This document shows, piece by piece, positions 46,269-59,422 of a stretch of 64,000 nt of DNA. Source of the DNA: Blumeriella jaapii (taxonomy: Eukaryota; Ascomycota; Leotiomycetes; Helotiales; Drepanopezizaceae); the NCBI GenBank assembly GCA_009599575.1, contig VWND01000001.1:248001-312000 (forward strand). Direction: 5' to 3'. A model generated the notes under the pieces. That model was not told the DNA's origin. It made no database searches and saw only the letters and a program-made list of their open reading frames with translations. Each line of letters opens with the position of its first letter. The stretch's first letter is position 1. The position numbers were made by a program, and so were the translations under genes.

Positions 46269-47465
46269 ATGCGATTGCGACAAACCTCTCAATCAAAGCG
46301 TTTGATAGAATTTATCGAACGTGTTTCTGCCAGTCGCGAATCTGCTGCTTCTTCTCGCAACGTTTTATTTCAACCAACAAACGCTGTAAACCAACTTCCA
46401 CGCTTTTCGCGAATTTTTTTTAAATTTCCCCATAACGGCCAAAACTTTAGCGCGCTTTTTGAACGCTATAATTCCTATTTATCTGCTGATTTTCGATTAG
46501 CTCGCATAAAACGCGTTCCGAATTTTAAATTTAAGCTAGATAATAGTAAAAATTACAAAGCACGCTATTAAAAAACTAAAATTTTCGATAACTTCGAATT
46601 TTACTACGATTATTTTGCTAGCGATCGATTTCGCAAAAATTACATATTCGATCAGACCGAAAGCGTAGCAAAAGAGTTTCTGACCCCGCGTATTTTGGAC
46701 CGTTCCGATTTTATATCTTTCGAAGAATTAATAAAAAAAGTCGCCGATTTCCTGGCCGATTTTTCAAACGTTTAGAAGGCGGAAAACGAGTTTAAAATGC
46801 TTGCAATAAATACGCACAACGACTTTTGGCGATTTTACCTACGATTTTCCATTTTCGCAGCGAACGTTTAAATACGAACTGACAAACAGCTTCGAAACGC
46901 CCTTCGCGACAAAATACCAAAGCGTTTACGAAAAAAGCTGCATTTGGAATAAGCGCGTACAACGACTTTCAAAAATTGGCTCACCGCCGTCCGTTAAAAA
47001 AAATAAAATCAATTGGCTGAACGAATTCTATACGCGAATCGTTCTACCAAGTCTACCATTTATCAAAATGGTAGATTTTTAACCAAAGCATATTACGAAT
47101 CAAATCGTACGTACAAAAGTCGTCCAAATGCTTTACAAGCTTTTTTTCAGCCCTCTGTTTTTCTTTCTCTTCCACGCCAGAACGCCCCTTTTGGCGTTTT
47201 TTCTTTTCGATCGGATTAACGACAACGCTTGTCTTTTATTTTATATCAAAAGGTTCGAAGCCAATTTGCACGATTTTTTACGGGCCGACCCTCGGTTCCA
47301 CCCAAAAGCCCTTCCAGGCTAGTAGATATAAACGAGGTCGAGCCGGCCGAAGATTCGCCCTTTAATAATAATAGTAAAAACGAAAACCCTTCTCCAAACG
47401 ATTTCCAAAACGCATATAAAAAAATTAAAAGTTCTTCCGCCAGTCGGAACGCTCAGGCCTAAGCA
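46269..47465 (+). pseudogene. gag: G3 Gag (decayed but readable)
   Basis: Begins MRLRQTSQSKRLIEFIERV at 46269. One frame runs 101 codons to a stop at 46571, continues with FEFYYDYFASDRFRKNYIFD, LTPRILDRSDFISFEELIKK and ADFLADFSNV, and later pieces at 47013-47219, 47128-47322 and 47229-47462 cover a basic, Pro/Ser/Asn-rich C-terminus (NNSKNENPSPNDFQNAYKK). No canonical CCHC knuckle is visible. It matches the G2 copy. Confidence 0.8.
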
Positions 47466-48410
47466 AAGCCTTTTTTTTAGGCGTATTACGCGATATACGT
47501 TATTTTAACGTTCGAAAGCTTTTTGGTAGCGATTTATTAACAATTTCCGTTATATTTACTAAAAATAGCCTTTCGTATAAAATAAAAACGTTCGCCGATT
47601 TTAAAGCGAACGGTTATGCGTTGATCGATTCGGCGCTGATCAAATCCTTTTTTTTTTTTTTAAAATCTTTAATTTAATTTTTCCCGGCTCTTTTTCTTAT
47701 AAAAAGGTATAATAAAGCTCGTGGCCATTTAATTATATATTTTACGCTTTTTAATTTTATTATTAATAATCGAATACAATCGTTTACTTCTTTTTTGATT
47801 ACCAATCTCGGAAATCATAATATAATTCTAAAAAAAGCTTGGTTGGCCGAATATCAAGTTTTACTAGACTGTAATAAACGCAAGTTTTATTAGCCGAAAT
47901 TTTACCTTTCCACAGCCTTTTACGCTCGTTGTATTAAAATCTTTTATTTGCATCTCCGAAAGATTTAATCTCGCTATTAAAACGACGCTGTAAAACGTAA
48001 CAAAAACCTTAACCAATTGTGGCAAACCTACAACGCTGTGCGAAGCGCGAAAAGATCGAATTTCATTCGCGATGCTAATTTCGATAGCGACGCCAATAAA
48101 ATAATACAAGAAATTACACTATTTTCCCAGGCTGCCGATCCCCCTTCTATTTATTTCTTTTCTTTTTTTTTTTTCTTCGTCAAAACAACTTTTTCGTTCT
48201 ACAAAAAACAGTTATATTAAAAACCGAAAAAAAGCTTTCGCCGCGATAGCCTTTCAGCTTAATATAATCGATAATTTAAATAAGCCACTTTCTGAATTTC
48301 TCAAACGATCAGTTCGAAAACGAGTCTTTTAATCTACTGTTTACCCAATTTCTATCTGCCAGATTACTGTATACGCTTTTAAGCTGATTTCTAGAAAAAA
48401 AGCAATTAAA
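47466..48410 (+). pseudogene. pol: G3 protease and RT upstream region (decayed)
   Basis: A retropepsin remnant near 47560-47670 reads FADFKANGYALIDSALIKSF on one frame, with DSA at the D-S/T-G site; it is the same as in G2. The following segment up to the RT is A/T-rich with many stops and a poly-pyrimidine run at 48151-48178. Confidence 0.65.
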
Positions 48411-50000
48411 ATGTTTTCAACCTTTTTGTACGAAATCGACAAAATACTAAACGATTTTACGTATAACATTTTTTTTAAAATCCAATCTTACAGTTTTTTC
48501 GAACGTTTCAAAACTAATAAAATATCGATTTCGACCCTTTTAATCAGCTTAGCGGAGCTAATTTCGAATAAACTTTTTTTCGAATTTTTTTTTCCGGAAT
48601 ATAAAAACCTCGAACACGTGTTTTCTAAAGCCGCTAATAACGAGCTAGCTTTTTACCGGCCCTACGATCATAAGATCGAGCTTATTATAAATAAAAAAAA
48701 ACTAAAATACACTTTTTTATATAAAATATCGATTCCGAAACTCGAAATTATTAAAACCTATTTGCAAAATAACTTTAATAAAAGTTTTATCGAACCTTTC
48801 ATCGCTTTTTTCGCTGCTCCAATGCTTTTCGCCAAAAAACCCGACGGTTTATTACGTTTTTGTATCGATTATCGAGCTTTTAATAATATTACTCGTAAAA
48901 ATCGCTATTCTTTCCTTTTTATCGATAAAACCTTTGCTCGTTTTTCGGAAGCGCGAATTTTTACGAAACTCGATATTCGTCAAGCTTTTTATAGAATTCG
49001 AATAGACTCCGCCAATAAAAAACTGACGACGTTTCGTACGCGTTACGGCGCCTATAAATGCAAAATGCTACCTTTTAGCTTTATTAATAAATCCGCAATT
49101 TATTAACGTTATATAAACGACGTTCTTTTCGATTATTTAAACGATTTTTGTATTATATATCTGAATAATATTTTTATTTACTCGTTCGACCTTTTAAAAC
49201 ACGTTATATACGTTCGCAAAATATTTCAAAGGCTCGCTAACGCTGAATTACAGGCCGATATTCGGAAGTTTAAATTTAACGTTACTCGGATCCGTTACTT
49301 AAACTTTATTATTTCGATTAAAAACCTAGAAGTAGATTTAAAAAAGATTTCCGTAATCGTTTATTAAAAGCCTTTTACTACTGTAAAAAGTGTACAAAGC
49401 TTTTTTGGTTTTTGTAACTTCTACCGACGTTTTATTAAAAACTACGGTATAATTGCAAAGCTTTTAATCCATTTGACCAAAGCTAACGTTTTTTTTAATT
49501 TCATTTTTAAATATTAGAAAAGTTTCGACCTTTTTATACTAGCTCTTACTACTGCATCAATTTTATAATATTACAAGCAAAACCTTTCCTGTATATTGGA
49601 AACTAACGCTTCCGACGGCGTAATAGCTTTTGTGCTTTCGCAATTCCATAGCGACGATTGGCTTCTAATCGCTTACTTCAGCAAAACTATAGCTTTCGCA
49701 GAGCTAAACTACGTCGTATACGATAAAAAAATGCTCGTAATCGTAAAATTTCTAAACAACTTTCGTATTAAATTAGCTAGCTTAATTTATTAAATTAAAA
49801 TAATTATTAATTATAAAGCTTTAAAATATTTTATAACCTTTAAATTCTTAAACGCTCGATAAGCACGCTAGGCCGAGCTTCTCGCCGACTACAACTTTCT
49901 TATTACGTATAAACCAGGTAAACACAATTTTCTGGCTGACGCACTAACACGTCGTACGAGCGAACTCGACCGTCAAAACTTTTTTAAACGCACTCAGCGC
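48411..50000 (+). pseudogene. pol: G3 reverse transcriptase and RNase H
   Basis: The longest surviving open stretch of the window, 231 codons at 48411-49106. It contains FFAAPMLFAKKPDGLLRFCI, DYRAFNNITRKNRYSF, ARIFTKLDIRQAFYRIRI and TFRTRYGAYKCKMLPFSF. The catalytic box is YLNNI at 49158-49172, both Asp turned to Asn. The thumb and connection follow ([17 protein letters not shown] near 49390-49440). RNase H, open at 49596-49793, reads ETNASDGVIAFVLSQF and AELNYVVYDKKMLVIVKF, and ends KPGKHNFLADALTRR near 49910-49955. It cannot be active. Confidence 0.92.
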
Positions 50001-51720
50001 CTGCAAACCCTTTTTCGAGCAGATCAGATCGATCACCGCTTTTTAACTGAAAAACTTCGATTTTCCACGGCCTTCGAAACAGTTGTTTTTATCGTTAAAA
50101 TAGCTGATCTTTTTTCCGCATTCCGTATCGTTGACCAGCTTTTTTACGCTAATCGCATAGCCAGCAGCCTAATGGCCCTTCGAAAAAAAGCTGTACGAAA
50201 CGCTACGAAAAAAAACGACGATAATAATATTCCGTTTTCGTATATATTTAAACGCAACCTGCTATTATATTATAATCGCCTGATAATACCAAACGTCGAC
50301 CATTTTCGTCTGGCCTTTGTACGAAAAGTGCACGACCAGATTTCTACCGCTTATTTTAGCGCTCGCAAAACTACGCAATTGCTTTCGAATTAATATTATT
50401 AGCGAAATATAACAGCTTTCGTAAAATAATACTATCGCAACTGCTACGCTTGTCGAAAGAATTCTGTTTTAAAAAACAAGCGCCCCGGCCTATTTCAGCT
50501 TTTTTCTGTTCCTGACCATTTTTAGAAGCACGTTATAATAGACTTTTGCAATTTTAATAAAAATAAACACGATTACGACAACGTGTTCGTAATAATAAAT
50601 CGCTTTTCCAAGCAAGCTATTTCGATCTTCTGCTATAAAAATATCGACGCTCGAAGCTTCGCTAAATTGTATATATTCCACGTATACAAATATTTTGGCC
50701 TTTTAAAAAGTATTATTAACGATCGTGGCCCCTAGTATTAATCTATTTTCTGGTCTAAATTAAACAAAATATTCGATACGCAATTAAAGCTTTCGACAGC
50801 CGCTCACTCTGAAACCGACGGTCAGACCGAAATTTACAACCAATATTTACAAAAACGCTTTCGACCTTTCGTAAATTTTTATTAAAACGATTAAAACGAA
50901 TTTTTTCCAATAATAAATTTCGCCTAAATAATCCTTTTTTACAAGAGTCTAGATGGCCTTTCATTTTTTGAAATTATACACGATTATATTTCTTATACCA
51001 ATTGAAACTGGAAGCTCGATACTTTCCCCTCCTCCAATCTCTTACATAAGCTAAACGCAAACGAAGCTCGTACGTACGCTCGCCGCCACTACGACGCCTG
51101 AAACCTCGCCAAATCGCACCTCCAACAAGCCCACGAAAAAATAAAAAAAAATGCGAATAAATTTCGCCGCGCGATCGATTTTAACGTTAGCGACTACGTA
51201 TAGCTCGATATGCGTCCATTTCCGACCTTCCGGCCCTTTCGCAAACTCGACAATCCTACAAACGGCCTTTTCAAAATTATAGCCAAAATTTTCGACAACG
51301 CTTTTAAGCTAGACCTTTTTAGTATTATAAACGTACACCTAGTTTTTCACGCTAATCGACTGCGTAAAGCAGCTGACGACGCGCTTTCAGATCAGATTAA
51401 CCCAGCTTCTAAATCTATTAATATAATTAATAAGTTTAAATACGAAATCGAAAAATTAATCGCTTATCGAATGCAGCGGAAAACCCTTTAGTACAAAGCT
51501 TTTTGAATAAGCTTAAATAAAAATCTTACGTGGTACCCCGCGTCTGATTTTATATACGCTCTTCTAAAGGTGCGCGACTTTCACTTGGCGCATAAAAAGC
51601 TTCCCGGTTCTTCTGCAAAATTTGTAAACTGGCTGAAGGCGTATTCCGAAGGTTTAGACTCGTACGATCATTTGAATAGCGACGTATCAATAAATAAAAG
51701 CTCGAGGGCGCGCTTTTTCG
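50001..51720 (+). pseudogene. pol: G3 integrase with C-terminal chromodomain
   Basis: The linker FRLAFVRKVHDQISTAYFSA (to about 50360) precedes the HHCC finger, of which NCYACRKNSV is visible near 50440. Core: HVIIDFCNFNKNKHDYDNVF, YFGLLKSIINDRGP near 50690-50730, then LSTAAHSETDGQTEIYNQYL near 50790-50850. The C-terminal domain is open at 51210-51491 (FRKLDNPTNGLFKI, LVFHANRLRKAADDAL). The chromodomain spans about 51440-51620: EIEKLIAYRMQRKTL, then LTWYPASDF, LLKVRDFHLAHKKLPG; the LTWYPASDF and FH...PG features are typical of fungal chromoviruses. Such domains target heterochromatin. Interrupted by stops. Confidence 0.9.
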
Positions 51721-51733
51721 GACGGGGGGATAA
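51720..51733 (+). promoter_or_regulatory. G3 polypurine tract
   Basis: GGACGGGGGGATAA directly before the 3' LTR; a textbook plus-strand primer site that RIP has left intact. Confidence 0.82.
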
Positions 51734-51998
51734 TATAACGATTTATTCTTTTGCCATTTCGTATGTCACCCTAGCAACTACGTATAGTTGCAAGCTCCCT
51801 GGTCTTCTGATGAATCTCCTATCAACTGTGGAAACTATTATATATATAAGACTCTTTTTTTTTAGCAACCTCTGCCTTCTGCAATTGTTGATTTTAAGTG
51901 AATATCTTTGTTACAGAACCAAAGGCTCGTTTCATACCATGTAAACACGGCGACCAGTTGACTGATTTCCCAGCCCTCCGACTGATTAGATCGTCACA
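51734..51998 (+). repeat. G3 3' LTR
   Basis: 265 bp, colinear with the 5' LTR without visible indels but with many more C-to-T and G-to-A changes, followed by CTTGA. Confidence 0.95.
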
Positions 51999-52600
51999 CT
52001 TGATTTAGCAACGCTTTACTTAAAAAACGATATAATATCGATAAGTTTGTTAATTAAAAAAATATGTTATATTTATTAAAAAATAAATAAAAAAAAATAT
52101 AAGAATTATAAAGTATTTGTATTTAAAAATTACGAAAATCCGTATGCTGTTTTTCCAATAAATTATAATTGTTCAGGCAGCTATTCGTTCAAAACAACGA
52201 AAAAAGTAAATAATGCAAAAAGTAGCAAATAATAAAATATATAAAAAATAATTTTCGTAAAATATGCGATTAATATAAATAAACAAATATACGGTTTAAA
52301 TATATACAAAGCTTTTGTTTTGGTAAACAAAAAGTATAATTAAATAAAAAAAAGTATAATAGGTGTTTTAAATAATATAAAAAAAAGGTTTTAAAAATAA
52401 ACAGTATATATTAAAATAAAAATAATAAAATAATATATAATAAAAAAAAAACAATAGATAACAAAAGCAGTAAAACAGTTAATAAACAATCTTATATACA
52501 CTTTTTTTTTTTTCGGTTATAAATGAAATCACGATTTGAATTATACTTTTAGCAAAAGGGTCGTTGTTCGGCTGTTTTCAAACCTTTTCAAAAGGTTTTT
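51999..52600 (-). pseudogene. E3 third-ORF N-terminus and A/T-rich spacer
   Basis: Right of G3 the E3 third ORF resumes for about 25 codons (complement of 52004-52080, LINKLIDIISFF-like). It then gives way to the low-complexity spacer that in all E copies separates it from integrase. Nothing else is supported here. Confidence 0.65.
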
Positions 52601-53860
52601 TTTTTTTAAAAATATAATCGTTTTGATCGGAATCGTCGTCGGAATCGCTGAAATCGAAATCGCTTTTTAATTTAAAATTCAAAAGATAAATTTGCTGATT
52701 TTTTTTGTAAAATCGTTTTAACCGATTAGCGGCGAACGTTTTTTTCAGCTTTGTTTTATCGAATTCCGTAAGCTTGTAATAGTTTTTATTTAACTCGGCC
52801 TCGCATATTTCGTAAAATCCGAGCCATTTATAATTAAGTTTAATATCGGCCGATTTGTTAATAACGCGCTAAACGTCGTAAATTAAAATCAAATCTTTTT
52901 TTTTAATTAGCGTTTTTTTTAAAACCTTGGTTTTATTTCAGATTTTTTTAGCTGCTTTTTTATATTTTTTTTTTCGTAAAATTATTTTTTTTATATTTAT
53001 ATCGCGGTAATTTAGCTGTTTAAATTTTATTACTAATAAATTTGCTTTCGTTTTTATTTTAATTACGTTATAAAACTTTTATATAAACTATTTTGTTTTC
53101 AAAAGCAATCGAGCGTTTTTGCCGTATTAAATAAAAAATAAAATTATTTTAATAAAAGCGTATATATATATGCGTATAGCAAAAAGCATTTCCGAAAATT
53201 TCCGCGATCAGCGTTTATAATTTTTTCGAATAGCTTTTAAAAAGCCGTTAAAAATATTTTTATAACTTTGTTTTACGAATCCGTTGCTTTTCGAATTATA
53301 AGCTAAAATTTAAATGCGTTGAATTCCGTATTTTTTTATAAAAATCTCGACAACGCTTTTGTTTTCGAATTTATTATCGACGTTTAATTTGCTAAACAAA
53401 CCGTATCGATATACAACGTTTTTTTAAAAAAAAGTCGCTATAATTTCGAAAATAGCATTTCGAAAAAGTCGCTTTTCAAGCTATTTAAAAAAATCGTCGA
53501 TAACGAATACAAAGCACGTATATCCGCGGTCGATGATCGGTACGCGTATAACGTCGAGATTAACTTTTTTTTAAATTTTAAAAAACTACGTCGGATATAA
53601 TAAGTTTTTTTTTCGGCCAAGCTTTCGTTTTTAGCAAAAAATACAATTCTTAACGAAAACTTTGTAATTTTCGAAGCATTTTTTCTATTAAAAGTCGTTT
53701 TTGATTCGGTAATAAATAGCTTTTGTTTTTTTATAAAATATTTTTTCGTAAGCTTTTTTTATAATTTAAAACTTATTAGCTTTGTTATTTATTATTAAGC
53801 GTTTTTAATATATATTATCTTTTATTTTATACAACTTTCTATCGGCTAAAATATAATCGA
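52601..53860 (-). pseudogene. pol: E3 integrase (decayed)
   Basis: Counterpart of the E2 integrase. The open stretch at 53438-53620 is part of the core in a shifted frame. The block encoding YGLFSKLNVDNK lies near 53370-53410, and the C-terminal domain near 52740-52880. Heavily mutated. Confidence 0.75.
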
Positions 53861-55900
53861 AAGCCTGGTTTTTAAATAATTTAAATTAATAATTTAGCAC
53901 GCTAAATAGTTTAACAAAATAATTAAATAATATACGATTAAATAAAAGTTTTCGGTTTTGTAATTATCGATCAAAAGTTTATTTTTATTATTAATCGGCT
54001 TATTCCGATTGTTTTCGGTCAAATCCATTCGCGGTGCTAACCGAAATAATAACGCGAATGCTTTTTCGGCCCGAAAATCGATATTTTTTATTCGCGATGC
54101 CAGCCGAAATAGCAACGCGAATGGTTTTGGCTTTATAAAATTTAAAACGCAAATAGCGAAGCAGCCGATTTCGTTAGCAATTTATTCGTTAATATTTTAT
54201 TCGTTTTATTTAGCGAAATCAAACGGATAAAAGCGTTTTCGTTTGAAAAAGCCGTCTGCCGTTATATTAATTATTTTTTTAATATATTTGATTTCGAAGT
54301 TTATAAATCGCATTTAAATTATTTAATTAATAACGAATGCTTTTAGCAGATTATTAGCTTTTTTATTTAATTAATCGATAAAAACTTTAGCGTTTGTTTT
54401 TAAAATAAAATATACGCCGTATAATTCGCTTTTTATTTTTTTTATTGCTTTAAAAACGCTTCGATATTTTCGTTTAATAGCATCGTAGCATACTTTCGCG
54501 AAAAATTATAAGCCGCTTTCGAATCGTAAAAAATGCCGTTTTTTGTTTTTATCGATTTATTATAATATAGCTTTTTAACCGAAAATATTAGCGTCGATAA
54601 TTAAAATAATCTTTTTTGCGTCTGGGCTGTAATCGATTCGCATAAATAATAAAGCCGATAAAAAGTCGTTTTTAAAAACTTTTATAATTTTGTTTTATTT
54701 TTTTTTTTAAACGAAATCGATTTTTTTTTTTATCGTGGCGTAAATAAATATAATTTTTTAAGAAAAGTTTTTAATTTAATTGCGATAATAAATCATAACG
54801 CTAATAAAAACTTTAGCTTCGATAATATTTTTATACTTTTTTTATTCGCAAATCTTTTTAATTTTTTTTCGTTAAAAGTAGCGGCCAGCGCTGTTAATTA
54901 TATAACCAACGATATTTATTTCGAGCATGCAAAATTTTGATCGAAGGCCAATAATAGCTTTGGTTTTTTCGAAGCAGATTATAATTTTATCGATATTTTA
55001 AATATATTTTATTATATAGCGTCGAATTTTAAAAAAGATTTTTTTATTATTATAATATAATCTGAAGCTTTTTATTTTAATATCGTTAACGTAAAAAAAA
55101 GCAATGTCGAAAATGCAAATTATAAAAATCTTATATATTATTTTTACGAATTAAGCGATTAAATTAATAGCTTTTATAAATATTCTGATTATACGCAGCA
55201 AACCGATTGGAATTTAAATTGCTATTATATTTCGAAATCGTAAATTAAGCATTAAATAATCGTAGCCGGAAAACAAATCGAAAAAAAAAGCGATTATCAG
55301 TTTTGCGAATTCGTTCGAAAATTAATCGACGTTAAATAGCACGTTAGCGTTTCGAATCGTTATTTTGTTTATTTCGACGACCGCGGTAATAAGTTTGTAA
55401 ATACTTTTCTTTTTTTTCGCAATAATAAACTATTTGTTTTTATATAAATCGTGGCAAAATTCGAAAATTTTTTACTTAATTCGTTTTTTTAATATTTCGA
55501 CTATTTTATTTTAAAAAGCTTTAAAAACTGAAAAAATCTTTTTTTGCCAAGCTTCGTAAAACACGATTTTAATATCGATATAAAACGTAACGTTAAAACT
55601 AAATTAGCTTATTTCGATAAAATCGAAAATTATAACTTTTTTTCGGTTGCGTAAAACTTCGTACAAAATCTTTTTTTTTTTTGGCAAAAATTAGATTCCG
55701 ATTGCTAAATTATTAAATCGTTTTTTTATAAATCGGCTGCTAAATATTAAATTAAAAAATCGGCCGATAATAAGTTTTTCGAATTCGCTAATAACTGATT
55801 AAAATAGTTTTATTGCTTTATCTTTTTCAAACCAATCGTTTATTTCTTCGGGAATATTTCCACCGGATTCGCCGAAATTTATAAATCGTATTTTATCAGC
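53861..55900 (-). pseudogene. pol: E3 RT and RNase H (decayed)
   Basis: Colinear with E2. The catalytic box reads YVNDI near 55085-55100 (YVDDV in E2). RNase H lies around 54330-54640, and the LLFRLAPR linker at 53894-54115. Multiple RIP stops. Confidence 0.8.
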
Positions 55901-56279
55901 TTTGCGCTTGTAAAAAATGCTAATATTAATACAAAAAAGTAAAATATATAAATCGGGTTTGTTTAATACGAAAACGAAATTTTCGAAATTTTTATTTCCG
56001 AATTAATAGCTAAAAATATTAATATTAGCCAATTTTATTCGCGGTATTATTTCGATTAATAACGCGAATATTTTTAGCCGAGTATTTTTCAAGTTTTATT
56101 ATAGCTCAGCGTTTGTTTTAAAACCAAAGCCGGCTATTCGTTTTCCGATAAAACGTCGATTAAAAAGATTTTGTCGCCGGCGACGATAATTTGATTTTGA
56201 AAAAATCGGTTTTAATTTTAAAAAAAAGCTTTTATCTGGCCGTTTTCGGTATATTTAAAACTGACGAGATTTTCTAAAA

Positions 56280-56822
56280 TCTAAAACATTTCAAAAATAA
56301 TAAAATAAAAGTATTTTTTTATTATTAAAAAGTTTTATAAATAATAATATTTTTAACGTCGATTTTTATATTTCGTACAATTTTATCAAACTCAATCGTA
56401 TTTTTATTAACGGTAATATAAATTATTCGCTTATCGGTAATAATTAAAACACTATTAGCTTCGGCTGTTTCCTGGTTTATATAATTAACTTCGGCTTTAT
56501 TATCGAATAAAACGAAGGCGGTCGTACTTTTTTTAAGTATAATTTTTATTTTTAATGCTTTTATAGCCGTATAAAAGCAGTTTCGTCGTTTTAACTTTTG
56601 GGTTTTTATAACGAAAGCCAAAAAGCTGACTTTTTCCGAAGATTCCTTTTTATCGGCTAAATTAATTGCGATATTGTAAATTTCTTTTTGATTTTTTTCC
56701 AATTTAAAATCGTTTTTTTTTCGAATAATTTTAATTTTTTTGTTTTTTTTTAATATAAGAATTTGTTTATTAATAATTTTATCGAATTTCTTTTTTATGC
56801 TAAATAAATCGCTGAATTTCAA
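56280..56822 (-). pseudogene. pol: E3 aspartic protease (decayed)
   Basis: Open for 165 codons (56325-56822), the longest E-family protease stretch. KFSDLFSIKKKFDKIINKQ opens it, LAFVIKTQKLKRRNCFYTA follows, and the active-site region reads STTAFVLFDNKAEVNYINQ, with the catalytic Gly replaced by Lys. No active enzyme. Confidence 0.85.
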
Positions 56823-57219
56823 TTTAATCTTTTATTTTATAATTTTTTTAATAACTTTGTCGACGGCTTCGAAGCTAATATATTTATCGATTCATTTTTC
56901 GCTTCGTATTAATAATAAGCGTTTAAAAACTGGTACTTTTTGAATAATTTAAACCGGGATATCGGTATCGATATTTTTTATATCGTCGTCAATTTCTTTT
57001 ATTATAGGCGTTTTTTTAATAGTTTTATCGGTTTTTTTTCGAATTTCAAAATTTTTCTTTTTTTCGATTCTGACGTTTTTTTTTATATTAATTAGTTTAG
57101 CGAATAAAATAAAAGCATTTTGCTTTCTTATAATTCGCTGGCTTAATTATACAGCTATAATATTTGCAAATGCGATATTTGCATTAGAAATATATATATT
57201 TATTTTTCAATTATATATT

Positions 57220-58850
57220 TGAACTTTATTTACATTTAGGGTAGAGGTTTTCTTTTTGATTAATACGCTTTTTGGAATGTTTTTTCTTTTATTAATAAAA
57301 ATCGTTTTTGTATTTTTTCTGTTTTTCAAGCAGTCGTTTTATTTCGTACTTTTTACTTTTAAGCGAATAATATTTAATCAGCTTTGGTTTTTAGCTTTAT
57401 TAAAAAAGTTTATTCCTGCTTTCGTCGGTCCGAAGCAAATCGCTTTATATTTATTAATATAACAAATATTATTATTTATATAAAAATTAAATGCTTTGTA
57501 TTTAAAGCGAATATAAGATTTTTCGCAGTAAATTTTTTTATTATTATAAAATCCATATTTAAAACTACGAGGTCTTTTTTAATAATTACTTTTACCATTT
57601 TAATAGCCGCGATTTTAATTTCCGCGTTGGTTTTTTTTTCTTTTTTAATAATCGTTATTATAATTAATATTTCGCTGATTCTAATCGCTAGCATAAAAAA
57701 GTTGCTATTGGACAGCTATTATTCTTACGATAGCTTGGCGAAGTTGATCGCTTCGCGCATTTTTAAAAAAAAGTAGTTGTTATAAAAGCTATTTTAATCG
57801 TTTTTTATTATTTAAATTAACGTAAAAAAGTTTCTTTTGCTATTGTATAAAATCTTCGATTTTGCTTTGAAATTTTTAAATTTTGATATCGGTAAAATTT
57901 TAACACAAAAGTTTCGATATTTTTATTAAGCTTTTCCAAGCCTGTAAATTCTGCAAAACGATTAAATAATATAATAATTAGTTGTTTTTTAGCGATTTCG
58001 GTAACTTTTAGTGGCTGGGCATGTTTTTGTATTAAAGCTTCCACGTCTTTTTTGTAAATAAAAAAAAAAGATTTTTTTTTGGTTTATAGTTTCGATAATA
58101 CGTTTATTTTGGTTTTGTTTAAAAACGAATTCTATAAATTTGAAATACTGATCGAAAGTTTCAGAGTTTTATTTATTAATTTTAAAATGCTTAATGGTTT
58201 TATTGCGAATGCTAGTTAAAAAGCCAAGTAAAAACAATTTTTTTTGCTTAATCTCGTTTAAAACTTTTTTGTTAACGAAAACGTTAGAAACCCTTATATA
58301 AATACGATAATAAGCTTTGAATTTTTTAGCTTAGCGAGTTATTATAACAAACTGTTTAAAAAAAGCGATAGTATCGCGAATTTGCTAGCGATCGTGGTTT
58401 CGGAATTCCGATTTCAAAGCTTTAACTAGCTTACGCCAGTTTCGAGCCTTAATAGCTTTTTATTTATTTATCGATTTGATAATATTTTTGGTAATTAGAT
58501 TATAATAGCGAAAAAGTTTATCGAATATTTTAGTTTTAAAAACTCCGAAATCCTCGCAGATTTTTTTATATTTTTCGATAAAATCGGTAATATTGGCGCT
58601 ATTAAATAAAAGTGCACCAAAGGAGCTAAAAAAGGGTATACGGCCTCGCATAAGAAAACGAAAAGCGTCGTTGTTTATAATATTAGCGAAAATATTAATA
58701 AAGTTTGAATTAAATAAATAAATGTTTTCTGGAATTGCAGGTTAAAAGTTTTTAATATAAAAAAAATCGTTTTTAATAAAAAAGCTATTAAAAAGATTTT
58801 TGTATTTTTTAAAAAAATTAAATAAAATAAAATTGCGTCCAGATATTTAA
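57220..58850 (-). pseudogene. gag: E3 Gag (decayed)
   Basis: Minus-strand Gag matching E2. MRGRIPFFSSFGALLF and ITDFIEKYKKICEDFG lie at 58460-58651; EALIQKHAQPLKVTEIAKKQ and GLEKLNKNIETFVLKF at 57817-58044. Several stops. Confidence 0.8.
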
Positions 58851-59422
58851 GTAATATATTAAAAAACTTATTTTTTAATAAGTTAATTAAATTAATATAA
58901 TATTACTGTATAATTTACGGTTTCGATATTCCGTGGCTCAAGCCAATACACGTACAGCCATTTTTTTATTATTTTTAATAAAAAGCCGCAAATTGTAATT
59001 ATTATAATTACAAAACGTAAAATCAGAAAATTAAGTTTTCGCCAGGCGTTTAATCAAAAGAAATTTAATTTAAAAAGGCCGAGCGCAGCGGTCGAAGCGT
59101 ACGAACCAATATTCGATTTGTTATTTTTAAATAAAAAAGCGATTTTCGAGCTTTAAATTTCGCACGGTTCAAAATTGCCTAATCGTAATTTCAAACGTTT
59201 CTGAAATATATTGCATTTTTGTAATCTAATAACTATACGCAAAATAAAAAAAGCTATTAAAAGTTTTTTATATAATACAGCTGCGAATAATATCATATGA
59301 AAGATTTTTCAAGCCGTAATAGCGAAATATCGAAATCGATTTTAATTGTAAATTTAAGAAATATATCGGCGAATATATAAAAACGAAACACCGAAGTTTA
59401 AATCTTTGCGTAGATTATCAAA

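Larger units (their letters stand above)
45602..51998 (+). mobile_element. G3: full-length Ty3/gypsy chromovirus
   Basis: 6,397 bp, perfect TSD CTTGA (45597-45601 and 51999-52003), two 265-bp LTRs (TGTGACGAT...ATCGTTACA and TATAACGAT...ATCGTCACA). Gag, protease, RT, RNase H, integrase and chromodomain follow in gypsy order. It inserted into the third ORF of E3 and is the latest insertion of the right stack; it also has some of the longest surviving ORFs. Confidence 0.96.

Noticed and set aside
51570..51944. Separate 124-codon gene at the end of G3
   Set aside because: The first half is the chromodomain end of the integrase frame; the second half runs into the 3' LTR only because a stop has been lost.
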